This document shows, piece after piece, positions 51,949 through 60,179 of a stretch of DNA of 64,000 nucleotides. This DNA is from Ralstonia insidiosa (GTDB taxonomy: Bacteria > Pseudomonadota > Gammaproteobacteria > Burkholderiales > Burkholderiaceae). Every line of letters starts with the position of its first letter. Positions within the stretch are counted from its first letter, which is position 1. Position numbers and translations under genes: made by a program. The notes beneath the pieces are model-generated. The model was not told where the DNA came from, did not search any database, and saw only the letters and a list, made by a program, of their open reading frames with translations. The DNA is taken from positions 122,011 to 186,010 of the forward strand of contig NZ_VZPV01000004.1 of the NCBI RefSeq assembly GCF_008801405.1, written 5' to 3'.

Positions 51949-52752
51949 TCAAGCAAAGAGGCGGGCCAGTTCGGCGCCCGGATCATCGGCACGCATGAAG
52001 GCTTCGCCGACGAGGAAGGCGTTGACGGCCGCCGCGCGCATCTTGCGCACGTCGTCCTGCACGAGGATGCCCGATTCGGTGACGACGATGCGGTCGTCCG
52101 GCATGTGCTTGAGCAGGCCGATCGTGGTGTCGAGCGAGGTTTCGAACGTGCGCAGGTTGCGGTTGTTCACGCCCACCAGCGGCGTTTGCAGGCGCAGCGC
52201 GCGGTCCAGTTCGTGGCCGTCGTGCACTTCCACCAGCACGTCCAGGCCGAGTTCGAGCGCGCAGGCTTCGAGTTCGACCATCAGGCCCTGGTCCAGCGCG
52301 GCGACGATCAGCAGGATGCAGTCCGCGCCCCACGAGCGCGCTTCGTACACCTGGTACAGGTCGACCATGAAGTCTTTGCGCAGCACGGGCAGCGTGCAGG
52401 CGGAGCGGGCTTCGCGCAGGTAATCGGCGTGGCCCTGGAAGAACTGCTCGTCGGTCAGGACGGACAGGCACGCGGCGCCATGCTCCGCATAGCTGCGGGC
52501 GATGTCGGCGGGCTTGAAGTTGGGGCGCAGCACGCCCTTGGACGGCGAGGCCTTCTTTACCTCGGCGATGACGGCGGCGTGGCCGGCGGCGATCTTGTCG
52601 CGCACGGCCTGGGCAAAGCCGCGGGGGCCGAGGGTGCTGTCAGTGCGGTTGGCTTCGGCTTCAGCGCGCACGCTGGCGAGGTCGCGATGCTTGCGCGCGG
52701 CGGCCACTTCTTCGGCCTTCACGGCCAGGATTTTCTGCAGGATGTCGGACAT
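51949..52752 (-). CDS. trpC: Indole-3-glycerol phosphate synthase
   Basis: 267 aa, monofunctional TrpC (no fused TrpF). A TIM-barrel enzyme that closes the indole ring in tryptophan synthesis. Seen: MSDILQKILAVKAEEV start, VIAEVKKASPSKGVLR with the catalytic Lys, LSVLTDEQFFQG, VLRKDFMVD, DCILLIVAALDQ, LVEVHDG, GVNNRNLRTFE and VTESGI. Follows trpD by 25 bases. Confidence 0.96.
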   Translation of the reverse strand: MSDILQKILAVKAEEVAAARKHRDLASVRAEAEANRTDSTLGPRGFAQAVRDKIAAGHAAVIAEVKKASPSKGVLRPNFKPADIARSYAEHGAACLSVLTDEQFFQGHADYLREARSACTLPVLRKDFMVDLYQVYEARSWGADCILLIVAALDQGLMVELEACALELGLDVLVEVHDGHELDRALRLQTPLVGVNNRNLRTFETSLDTTIGLLKHMPDDRIVVTESGILVQDDVRKMRAAAVNAFLVGEAFMRADDPGAELARLFA

Positions 52753-52777
52753 GACTTAAAGGGTAACGTCAGCGGGC

Positions 52778-53815
52778 TTAGGCTTTGAACTGGTTGGTGA
52801 CGCGCACGAGTTCATCGAGCTTGGCGCGCGCTGCGCCCGAAGCGATGGCTTCGCGTGCCAGCTTCATGCCGTCCTCAATGGAGCCGGCGATGTTGGCCGC
52901 ATACAGTGCTGCGCCCGCATTCAGCGAGACGATCTCGCGCGGTGTGCCCGGCTTGTTTTCCAGCGCTTCGATCAGCATCGTTTTGGACTCTTCCGCGTCG
53001 GCCACCTTCAGGCTGCGGTTGGAAACCATCTGCAGGCCGAAGTCTTCCGGGTGGATTTCATACTCGGTCACCACGCCGTCCTTCAGTTCGCCGACCAGCG
53101 TGGCGGCACCGAGCGACACCTCGTCCATGCCGTCTTTGCCGTAGACCACCACGGCGTGCTTTGCGCCCAGGCGCTGCATCACGCGCACCTGAATGCCGAC
53201 CAGATCCGGGTGGAACACGCCCATCAGGATATTTGGCGCGCCGGCCGGGTTAGTGAGCGGCCCCAGGATGTTGAAGATCGTGCGCACACCCAGCTCCTTG
53301 CGGATCGGGGCGACGTTCTTCATGGCCGGGTGGTGGTTGGGCGCAAACATGAAGCCGATGCCCGCCGTCTCGATCGATTCGGCCACCTGCTCGGGCGTGA
53401 GCATGATGTTCACGCCCAGCGCTTCCAGCACATCGGCGCTGCCCGACTTGGAGCTGACGCCGCGGCCACCGTGCTTGGCGATACGCGCGCCCGCCGCTGC
53501 GGCCACGAACATCGACGCCGTCGAGATGTTGAACGTGTTGGCACCGTCGCCGCCCGTGCCGACGATATCGACAAAGTGATTCGACACCTCCGCCGGCACC
53601 TCAACCTTGGTGGCGAACTCGCGCATGACGGTGGCAGCGGCGGCGATTTCGCCGATGGTCTCTTTCTTGACGCGCAGCCCCATGGTGAGCGCAGCTGCCA
53701 TCACGGGCGACATCTCGCCGCGCATGATCATCCGCATCAGGTGCAGCATTTCGTCGTGGAAAATTTCGCGGTGCTCGATACAGCGGATGAGCGCTTCTTG
53801 CGGAGTGATGGGCAT
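52778..53815 (-). CDS. trpD: Anthranilate phosphoribosyltransferase
   Basis: 345 aa, normal length. Transfers phosphoribose from PRPP to anthranilate. The PRPP-binding DIVGTGGDGANTFNIST, AAAGARIAKHGGRGVSSKSGSADVLEALG and the anthranilate-site FAPNHHPAMKNVAPIRKELGVRTIFNILGPLTNPA region (given here as three adjacent motifs: FAPNHHPAMK, RTIFNILGP, LTNPA) are intact. ATG 53815 is chosen on family start MPITPQEAL. An LprI-like gene lies between it and trpG. Confidence 0.95.
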   Translation of the reverse strand: MPITPQEALIRCIEHREIFHDEMLHLMRMIMRGEMSPVMAAALTMGLRVKKETIGEIAAAATVMREFATKVEVPAEVSNHFVDIVGTGGDGANTFNISTASMFVAAAAGARIAKHGGRGVSSKSGSADVLEALGVNIMLTPEQVAESIETAGIGFMFAPNHHPAMKNVAPIRKELGVRTIFNILGPLTNPAGAPNILMGVFHPDLVGIQVRVMQRLGAKHAVVVYGKDGMDEVSLGAATLVGELKDGVVTEYEIHPEDFGLQMVSNRSLKVADAEESKTMLIEALENKPGTPREIVSLNAGAALYAANIAGSIEDGMKLAREAIASGAARAKLDELVRVTNQFKA

Positions 53816-53828
53816 GGTTGTTCCGTAT

Positions 53829-54263
53829 TCAGTTGGGTGCCGCCGGGGCCGGGGTCGCTGGCCCCGCTTCACGCAGGGCGCCGATGCGCTCGCGCAAGAG
53901 GTCGGCCTCGCACGCGCCTTCAGCCAGGTCGGCATCGGGCGTGTTGCGGGCCAGGCGGCGGCGCAGGTCACATTCGGCCTGCCGATAGAGTTGGTGTGCG
54001 CGCACGGTGCGGTCGAAGGCCATGGCGGCGCCCTTGTCCGTTCCCGCGTTGGCGGTGATGCGGGCACGCAATGCGTTGCGGCGCGTTGACTCCGCCCAGG
54101 CTAGTTCAGCCTGCGCCGCCGTGCGCGCGGTCTGCACGCATTGGGCGACATTGCCGGCTTCGGGTTGGGCGGCACGACAGGCTTCCAGCGTACCGGCCAT
54201 CGCCGGCAGGCTTGCCATCATCGCTGTCACAGTCACCAGCACGACCGCGCACGCGCGGCGCAT
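53829..54263 (-). CDS. LprI/DUF1311-like periplasmic protein inside the trp operon
   Basis: 144 aa with a signal peptide (VLVTVTAMMASLPAMA). The mature part carries a Cys-containing start (EACRAAQ, VAQCVQT) and the helix AHQLYRQAECDLRRRLARN, which resembles the W/L-x-x-[YF]-R-x-A-E-C helix of the lysozyme inhibitor LprI/DUF1311 family. Its ATG overlaps the trpG stop (TGATG) and it ends 13 bases before trpD, so it is expressed with the tryptophan genes although it has no biosynthetic role I can see. Confidence 0.65.
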   Translation of the reverse strand: MRRACAVVLVTVTAMMASLPAMAGTLEACRAAQPEAGNVAQCVQTARTAAQAELAWAESTRRNALRARITANAGTDKGAAMAFDRTVRAHQLYRQAECDLRRRLARNTPDADLAEGACEADLLRERIGALREAGPATPAPAAPN

Positions 54264-54832
54264 CAGACGCGTTCCTTCAGGAAGTTGCCGAGCAGCGCGT
54301 GGCCGTGTTCCGACAGGATCGATTCCGGGTGGAACTGCACGCCTTCCACGGGCAGCGTCTTGTGGCGCACACCCATGATTTCGCCGTCTGCCGTCCAGGC
54401 GGTCACTTCGAGGCAATCGGGCAGCGTTTCGCGCTCGATCGCCAGCGAGTGGTAGCGCGTCACCTTGAAATGGCGCGGCAGGTTGGCGAACACGCCCACG
54501 CCGGTGTTCTCAATGGTGTCGACCTTGCCGTGCATCACCTTCTGCGCGCGGATCACGCGCCCGCCGAACGCATCGGCAATCGCCTGGTGCCCCAGGCACA
54601 CACCCAGGATGGGCACGCGCCCCGCAAAGTGCTTGAGCGCGGGGACGAGGATGCCGGCTTCTGTGGGCGTGCACGGCCCGGGCGACAGGCAGATGCGTTC
54701 CGGGTTGAGCTTCTCAATCTCTTCGATCGTGATCTCATCGTTGCGAACCGTGCGGACATCCTGACCCAGCTCACCGAAGTATTGGACGATGTTGTAGGTG
54801 AAGGAGTCGTAGTTATCGAGCATCAACAGCAT
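54263..54832 (-). CDS. trpG: Anthranilate synthase glutamine amidotransferase component
   Basis: 189-aa class I amidotransferase that feeds ammonia from glutamine to TrpE. It starts MLLMLDNYDSFTYNIVQYF, has the oxyanion ICLSPGPCTPTEAGI and the catalytic Cys 79 in LGVCLGHQAIA, and the His-Glu pair in GVQFHPES. ATG 54832 has GGAG 8 nt upstream and lies 17 bases after the trpE stop. Confidence 0.96.
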   Translation of the reverse strand: MLLMLDNYDSFTYNIVQYFGELGQDVRTVRNDEITIEEIEKLNPERICLSPGPCTPTEAGILVPALKHFAGRVPILGVCLGHQAIADAFGGRVIRAQKVMHGKVDTIENTGVGVFANLPRHFKVTRYHSLAIERETLPDCLEVTAWTADGEIMGVRHKTLPVEGVQFHPESILSEHGHALLGNFLKERV

Positions 54833-54849
54833 GGTGGTCTCCTTCCCTC

Positions 54850-56385
54850 TCAGAAATCGGCGTCGAGGCCGTCTTGCACTTGCTCGGCGGCGCGCAGCAC
54901 GGCGCGGGCCTTGTGTTCGGTTTCCCTCCATTCGGCATCCGGGTCCGAATCGGCTACCACGCCGGCCGCAGCCTGCACGTACAGGTTGCCGTCCTTGATG
55001 ATGCCGGTGCGGATGGCGATCGCCAGGTCCATCTCGCCCGAGAACGAGAGGTAGCCCACCGCGCCGCCGTAGATGCCGCGCTTGACGGGCTCCAGCTCGT
55101 CGATGATCTCCATCGCGCGCACCTTGGGCGCGCCCGACAGCGTGCCGGCGGGGAAGGTCGCGCGCAGCACGTCCATGTTGGTCATGCCGGGCTTCAGGCG
55201 GCCCTCGACCGAGCTGACGATGTGCTGCACGTGCGAATACTTTTCGATGACCATCTGATCCGTCACCTTGACCGAGCCGATCTCGGCAATGCGGCCGATG
55301 TCGTTGCGTGCCAGGTCGATCAGCATGACGTGCTCGGCGATCTCCTTCGGATCGTTGAGCAGCTCGGTGGCCAGTTCAGCATCGCGCTCGGGCGTGCTGC
55401 CGCGTGGGCGGGTGCCGGCCAGCGGGCGGATCGTGACGATGCGGGCGGATTCGTCGGCGCCGTTGCCTTCCCCATTCGCGCTGGCGGGCACGCGGCGTTC
55501 TTCTTGCCGCACCAGGATCTCGGGCGAGGCTCCGACGATCTGCATGTCGCCGAAGTTGTAGAAGTACATGTACGGCGACGGGTTCAGCGAACGCAGCGCG
55601 CGGTACAGCGAGAGCGGCGCATCGCGGAATGGCTTGACCAGGCGCTGGCCGACCTGCACCTGCATCATGTCGCCGGCGGCGATGTACTCCTTGGCCTTGA
55701 GCACGGCGCTGATGTAATCGGCCTTGTCGAACTCGCGGATGGTGTCTGTGCGCACCGAGGCGGACGTCACCGGCACATCCACCGGCTGATGCAGCTTGGT
55801 ACGCAGTGCGCGCAGGCGTTGCTTGGCGCGCGAGTAGGCCTCGGGCTTGGACGGATCGGCGTAGACGATCAGGTAGAGCTTGCCCGACAGGTTGTCGATC
55901 ACGGCCAGCTCTTCGCACAGCATGAGCTGGATATCGGGCAGTTGCAGGTCGTCGGGCGGGGCGGTTTCAGCCAGGCGCGGCTCGATGAAGCGCACGGCGT
56001 CGTAGCCGAAGTAACCGGCCAGGCCGCCACAGAAACGCGGCAGGCCCGGGCGCAGCGCCACTTTCTGGCGGCGCTCGAACGCGGCGATGAAGTCCAGCGG
56101 GTTGCCCTCGTGCGTCTCGACGACCTTGCCGTCGGTCACGACTTCGGTGTGGTTGCCCCTCACGCGCAGCAGCGTGTGCGCATGCAGGCCGATAAACGAG
56201 TAGCGCCCGAAGCGCTCGCCGCCCACCACCGATTCCAGCAGGAAGGTGTTCGTGCCACGGTCGTGTGATTGCGCCAGCTTCAGGTACAGCGAAAGCGGCG
56301 TCTCCAGATCGGCCAGTGCCTCGGCAATCAGCGGGATGCGGTTGTAGCCCTGGTCGGCCAGCGATTTGAATTCGAGTTCGGTCAT
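54850..56385 (-). CDS. trpE: Anthranilate synthase component I
   Basis: 511 aa. Makes anthranilate from chorismate with TrpG. The tryptophan feedback site LLESVVGGERFGRYSFIG is kept near residues 50-67, and the chorismate domain has VQVGQRLVKPF, NPSPYMYF, ASPEILVR, IRPLAGTRPRG, LLNDPKEIAEHVMLIDLARND and GTLSGAPKVRAMEIID. ATG 56385 has no good ribosome site of its own but follows a 13-codon mini-ORF by 6 bases. Confidence 0.96.
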   Translation of the reverse strand: MTELEFKSLADQGYNRIPLIAEALADLETPLSLYLKLAQSHDRGTNTFLLESVVGGERFGRYSFIGLHAHTLLRVRGNHTEVVTDGKVVETHEGNPLDFIAAFERRQKVALRPGLPRFCGGLAGYFGYDAVRFIEPRLAETAPPDDLQLPDIQLMLCEELAVIDNLSGKLYLIVYADPSKPEAYSRAKQRLRALRTKLHQPVDVPVTSASVRTDTIREFDKADYISAVLKAKEYIAAGDMMQVQVGQRLVKPFRDAPLSLYRALRSLNPSPYMYFYNFGDMQIVGASPEILVRQEERRVPASANGEGNGADESARIVTIRPLAGTRPRGSTPERDAELATELLNDPKEIAEHVMLIDLARNDIGRIAEIGSVKVTDQMVIEKYSHVQHIVSSVEGRLKPGMTNMDVLRATFPAGTLSGAPKVRAMEIIDELEPVKRGIYGGAVGYLSFSGEMDLAIAIRTGIIKDGNLYVQAAAGVVADSDPDAEWRETEHKARAVLRAAEQVQDGLDADF

Positions 56386-56743
56386 GAGCGGTCAGGTCGA
56401 TTCGCCGGCAGGCGGGGGTGCGCTTACCGGCATGCGTTCGCTCCACGGCAAACGTGATTGCGCCGTCGGAACGTTAGCAGAACATCAGGGATGGGAACGC
56501 GAAAAACCGTGCGGTCCCGCAGAGGTCATCCGCAAGCTAAGGGCCACGGAAGACCGGCGGGCGGTCAGCGTTTGGGGCAGGAGATACAGAGGTGGTTTAG
56601 GCAGAACGCGCCGAAACCCGGGGAAGAACGATCAGCAGCCGTGCAAACGCTTACGCCCGAGCGAGGGCGTGCCAGGGTCGCCAGGGCCAGGCCCCCCGGT
56701 CACCACGAGCGAAGATGCGTTTGCGATTCAGGAACATGGATCG
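56386..56743 (-). promoter_or_regulatory. trpE leader and promoter region
   Basis: About 360 bases between gph and trpE. It contains the mini-ORF at 56392-56433. I found no leader peptide with tandem Trp codons and no obvious terminator/antiterminator pair, so classical attenuation is not supported. The left part (56640-56720) is GC-rich with CCAGGG repeats of no clear meaning. Confidence 0.4.
56392..56433 (-). CDS. Possible 13-aa leader peptide before trpE
   Basis: ATG 56433 lies 7 nt after a GGAG and opens 13 codons, MPVSAPPPAGEST, ending in TGA 6 bases before the trpE ATG. It has three consecutive prolines, a ribosome-stalling type sequence, and no Trp. trpE itself lacks a ribosome site, so this ORF could deliver ribosomes to trpE by coupling. 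Coding is unproven. Confidence 0.35.
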   Translation of the reverse strand: MPVSAPPPAGEST

Positions 56744-57472
56744 TCAGTTGGAAGCGGCAGATGTTGCGTTGTGTGGCTCAGCGTAGGGCTGAATCAGCTG
56801 CGCTGCCGCAAAAAGTGTGTCGACTATAGCATCGGCTCCCGCGTGCTGTATAGGCTGGCCGTGGTTGTAGCCATACGGCACGGCCAGCACACGCATGCCG
56901 GCGGCGCGGGCCGCTCGGGCGTCGTTTTCAGAGTCGCCAATCGCCACAACTTCAGCCGGATTCACGCCAAACGCCTCTGCCACCCGCAGCATGGGGTACG
57001 GATCAGGCTTGCGATACGGGAAAGCATCGCCCGGGTAGACGAGGTCGAAATACGTGTCCAAACCAAGCTGCGCCAGCAGCGGTTGCGTGAAATCGTGTGG
57101 CTTGTTCGTCACGCACGCCAGGGCGAGGCCCATGTCGCGCAACGCCGCCAGCCCTTCGCGCACGCCGTCATAGACGTTTACGTGCTGGCCGTTGATGGCG
57201 ATGTAGGCGCGTTGGTAGGCGTCCAGCGCTTCGGCGAAGCGGCTGTTGGCCTGGGCGGGCGGCAGGCGCGCGTCGAGCACGCGCCGCACGAGGTTCTCCG
57301 AGCCCTTGCCGACGTAGCTGACGACTTCGTCGATCGGCATGTCCGGCGCGGCGCCGAGCGCTTCCAGCATCGCGTTGATGGCGGCGTGGAAGTCGCCCGC
57401 CGTGTCGACCATCGTCCCGTCCAGGTCGATGATGACGGCGCGGACGGGGCCGCTCGGCAGGGTGCCCGACAT
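56744..57472 (-). CDS. gph: Phosphoglycolate phosphatase
   Basis: 242-aa HAD-superfamily phosphatase. Motif I VIIDLDGTMVD (nucleophile Asp), motif II T-N-K-P in ALACVTNKP, and motifs III/IV in RKPDPYPML and AIGDSENDARAARAAGM are intact. Its position behind rpe is the usual proteobacterial rpe-gph(-trpE) order. ATG 57472 overlaps the rpe stop by one base (TGATG); a GTG just before it is an alternative. Confidence 0.92.
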   Translation of the reverse strand: MSGTLPSGPVRAVIIDLDGTMVDTAGDFHAAINAMLEALGAAPDMPIDEVVSYVGKGSENLVRRVLDARLPPAQANSRFAEALDAYQRAYIAINGQHVNVYDGVREGLAALRDMGLALACVTNKPHDFTQPLLAQLGLDTYFDLVYPGDAFPYRKPDPYPMLRVAEAFGVNPAEVVAIGDSENDARAARAAGMRVLAVPYGYNHGQPIQHAGADAIVDTLFAAAQLIQPYAEPHNATSAASN

Positions 57473-58197
57473 CACGACAGGCTGGCCAGGGCTTGGCGCA
57501 GCGCGCCCACGGTGCCGCGGTAGCCGCCGTCCGCATCCGGCTTGCCGAACACGGCCGAACCGGCGACGAAGGTGTCCGCGCCTGCCTTGGCAATCTCAGC
57601 GATGTTGTCGGCCTTCACGCCGCCGTCGATCTCCAGCAGGATCTTGCGGCCGGTCTTTTCCTGGTACGCATCCAGCTTCTGGCGCACGAGGCGCAGCTTG
57701 TTCAGCGCTTCCGGAATGAACGATTGGCCGCCAAAGCCCGGGTTGACCGACATGATCAGCACCATGTCCAGGCGATCCATCACATGGTCCAGGTAGTGCA
57801 GCGGCGTGGCCGGGTTGAACACCAGGCCGGCCTTGCAGCCGTTGTCGCGGATCAGCGCCAGCGACCGGTCGATGTGCTCGGAGGCTTCCGGGTGGAAGGT
57901 GATCAGATCGGCGCCGGCCTTGGCGAAGTCGGGAATGATGCGATCGACCGGGCTCACCATCAGGTGCACGTCGATCGGCACCGGCTTGCCGTCCTTCATC
58001 GCGTGCGGGCGGATGGCCTCGCACACCAGCGGGCCGACGGTCAGGTTCGGCACATAGTGGTTGTCCATCACATCGAAGTGGATCCAGTCGGCGCCCGATT
58101 CGAGCACGCGGCGCACTTCTTCGCCCAGGCGGGCAAAGTCGGCGGACAGGATGGAGGGAGCGATGCGGAAACCGGACGGATCGATGGCTGCGGACAT
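57472..58197 (-). CDS. rpe: Ribulose-phosphate 3-epimerase
   Basis: 241-aa TIM-barrel enzyme interconverting ribulose-5-phosphate and xylulose-5-phosphate. It shows RIAPSILSADFARLGEEV at the start, HFDVMDNHYVPNLT with metal-site His and Asp, DVHLMV, MSVNPGFGGQSFI, EIDGGVKADNI and AGSAVFG at the phosphate site. It is divergent from apaG and leads the rpe-gph unit. Confidence 0.96.
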   Translation of the reverse strand: MSAAIDPSGFRIAPSILSADFARLGEEVRRVLESGADWIHFDVMDNHYVPNLTVGPLVCEAIRPHAMKDGKPVPIDVHLMVSPVDRIIPDFAKAGADLITFHPEASEHIDRSLALIRDNGCKAGLVFNPATPLHYLDHVMDRLDMVLIMSVNPGFGGQSFIPEALNKLRLVRQKLDAYQEKTGRKILLEIDGGVKADNIAEIAKAGADTFVAGSAVFGKPDADGGYRGTVGALRQALASLS

Positions 58198-58325
58198 GAT
58201 GGGAGACGGGTAAGACGCACGGATGCGCGAAGAAGACCGCTATTTTAGCCGGATCAGCCACCTGATCGACGGACTCGCCGCGCCTTGCCGCTGCCACAGC
58301 CATGCCGCACAATGGGCGCCATTCT

Positions 58326-58331
58326 TATAGT
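58326..58331 (+). promoter_or_regulatory. TATAGT -10 box just before apaG start
   Basis: TATAGT ends 8 bases before the apaG ATG (58340). No Shine-Dalgarno fits in between, so the message should be leaderless or nearly so. Third case of this layout in the window. Confidence 0.45.
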
Positions 58332-58339
58332 GGATCGTC

Positions 58340-58714
58340 ATGCCGAGCTACGAACTCACCGTCCAGGTCCGGGCGCGCTATCTGTCGGAGCAATCCGAGC
58401 CGGAACAAGGCAACTACGCGTTTGCCTACACCATCACCATCCGCAATACCGGCGATGTGCCGAGCCAACTGATCTCGCGTCATTGGGTGATTACGGATGC
58501 CGATGATCAGGTACAGGAAGTCAGCGGCCTGGGCGTGGTCGGCCATCAGCCGCTGCTGCCGCCGGGCGAATCCTTCGAATACACGAGTTGGGCGACCATC
58601 AAGACGCCCGTGGGTACGATGCGCGGCGAATACTTCTGCGTGGCCGAAGACGGTCACCGCTTCGAGGCGCCGATCCCCGAGTTTGCGTTGGTGATGCCGC
58701 GCATGCTGCACTGA
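58340..58714 (+). CDS. apaG: ApaG protein (Co2+/Mg2+ efflux protein family)
   Basis: 124 aa, the standard ApaG length. A fibronectin-III-like beta sandwich with VRARYLSEQSEPEQGNYAFAYTI, the conserved NTG in RNTGDVPSQLISRHWVITDA, and GVVGHQPLLPPGESFEYTSW, where the family's G-x-G-V-V-G-x-Q-P-x-L-x-P-G-E motif is complete. The name comes from an effect on cobalt resistance; the molecular role is not settled. Divergent from rpe. Confidence 0.95.
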   Translation: MPSYELTVQVRARYLSEQSEPEQGNYAFAYTITIRNTGDVPSQLISRHWVITDADDQVQEVSGLGVVGHQPLLPPGESFEYTSWATIKTPVGTMRGEYFCVAEDGHRFEAPIPEFALVMPRMLH

Positions 58715-58721
58715 TCCGCGA

Positions 58722-58955
58722 TCAGGAAGCGTCAGGCTTGGCCGGCTGCGAATCTTTGGGCGCGGCGTTGGTCGATTCTGAGGCTTTGGCGGCGTCGCCT
58801 TGGCGCGACGGGTGATCGGACGGTGCACGCAGCGGACGCGGATGCTTCTTGGCGCCGGACATGGTCCAGATCACGATGAAGATCAGCAGGAACAGCGCCA
58901 CGCCGGCCTCCAGGCCGAACAGCATCATCGGATGGTTTTCAAAGAATTCGCTCAT
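58722..58955 (-). CDS. Small single-helix membrane protein
   Basis: 77 aa: one membrane helix (MLFGLEAGVALFLLIFIVIW, about 11-30) followed by a basic polar tail rich in Pro, Ala and Ser. It is convergent with apaG and divergent from mltA. A TACAAT box on the minus strand near 58985 fits as its promoter. I start at ATG 58955. No family recognised; possibly a conserved betaproteobacterial envelope peptide. Confidence 0.55.
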   Translation of the reverse strand: MSEFFENHPMMLFGLEAGVALFLLIFIVIWTMSGAKKHPRPLRAPSDHPSRQGDAAKASESTNAAPKDSQPAKPDAS

Positions 58956-59027
58956 GGTCGAGGCAAAAAGCGTGGGTGCCGGCATTGTAGCCAAGCCCCT
59001 CACCTCACCGGACAGGATGAAACAGGC

Positions 59028-60170
59028 ATGACAGCAGCAACCTTGGATGCATTGACGCCGGTCCGTACGGCACACCGACGCGGATGGGCCGGGCTGGCCA
59101 CTGCGCTGGTCGCCGTTTTGCTCGCAGCGTGCACCAGCGGTCCGCCGCCGCGCGTCGAAACGCCGCAGCCGCCTACCGGCACGCTCGGTGGTCATCTGGA
59201 CCAGGCCAACTGGGCCGACGTGACGGGCTGGACGACGGACGATCTCGCCTCCGCGTGGCCTGCACTGCAATCGAACTGCCAGGCCATGAAGCGCCGCGCC
59301 GAGTGGGCACGCGTGTGTGCCGCCGGCCTGATGGTCGACGCCGGCGATCCAATCGCCATGCGCGTCTTCTTTGAAGAGAACTTCACGCCGTATCGCGTGG
59401 TGAAGGACGACGGCACGGACAGCGGCCTGGTCACCGGTTACTACGAGCCGTTGCTGCGCGGTTCGCGCACCCGCCACGGTATCTATCAGACGCCGCTGTA
59501 TCGCATGCCCGCCGCGTGGCGCGGCAAGACATTGCCGGCGCGCGCGCAGTTGATCCGCAGCCCCGCGCTACAGGGGCAGGAAGTCGTGTGGGTGGATGAT
59601 CCGGTCGAGGCGGCGTTCCTGCAGATCCAGGGCTCGGGCCAGGTCCAGCTGGAAGAGGGCGGCATCATGCGCCTAGGCGTGGGTGGCACCAACAACCAGC
59701 CGTTCCGCTCGTTTGCGCGCTGGCTGCTCGATCAAGGGGAGATCACCCCCGTGCAGGCGACCATGCAGGGCATCAAGGCGTGGGCGCGCGCCAACCCGGG
59801 CCGCGTTGAAGAGATGCTCAACATCAACCCGCGCTACGTCTTCTTTGCAGAAACCCCGGGCAACACCGGCGGCCCCATCGGCAAGCTGGGCGTGCCGCTC
59901 ACGGACGAGCGCTCGATTGCGGTGGACCCGACGTTCATCCCGCTCGGATCGCCGGTGTTCCTGTCGACCACCAAGCCGCTGTCGACCGAGCCGATCCAGA
60001 AGCTGGTGTTTGCTCAGGACGTGGGCTCCGCCATCCGCGGTGCCGTGCGTGCCGACTACTACTTTGGCCACGGCGATGCCGCCGGCGATCTGGCCGGGCG
60101 CATGAAGCAAGCCGGCCGGCTGTGGGTGCTGGTGCCGAAGGGCGGTAGCGTCGGCGTCGCCACCCGCTAA
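59028..60170 (+). CDS. mltA: Membrane-bound lytic murein transglycosylase A
   Basis: 380-aa outer-membrane lipoprotein (lipobox L-L-A-A-C) that cleaves peptidoglycan glycan strands to 1,6-anhydro ends. MltA and 3D domain features: GLVTGYYEPLLRGSRTRHG, VEAAFLQIQGSGQVQLEEG, NINPRYVFF, GVPLTDERSIAVDPTFIPLGSPVFL and VFAQDVGSAIRGAVRADYYFGHG with the catalytic Asp. ATG 59028 has a modest AGG-type ribosome site. Convergent with paaK with only 9 bases between. Confidence 0.95.
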   Translation: MTAATLDALTPVRTAHRRGWAGLATALVAVLLAACTSGPPPRVETPQPPTGTLGGHLDQANWADVTGWTTDDLASAWPALQSNCQAMKRRAEWARVCAAGLMVDAGDPIAMRVFFEENFTPYRVVKDDGTDSGLVTGYYEPLLRGSRTRHGIYQTPLYRMPAAWRGKTLPARAQLIRSPALQGQEVVWVDDPVEAAFLQIQGSGQVQLEEGGIMRLGVGGTNNQPFRSFARWLLDQGEITPVQATMQGIKAWARANPGRVEEMLNINPRYVFFAETPGNTGGPIGKLGVPLTDERSIAVDPTFIPLGSPVFLSTTKPLSTEPIQKLVFAQDVGSAIRGAVRADYYFGHGDAAGDLAGRMKQAGRLWVLVPKGGSVGVATR

Positions 60171-60179
60171 TCGCGAGCG

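Noticed and set aside
54874..56268. A 464-codon plus-strand frame opposite trpE, and similar long frames opposite ettA, the porin, hemA and ychF
   Set aside because: All mirror confirmed genes and have no family features.
56386..56743. Classical Trp attenuator ahead of trpE
   Set aside because: No leader peptide with neighbouring Trp codons and no terminator with a T run were found.
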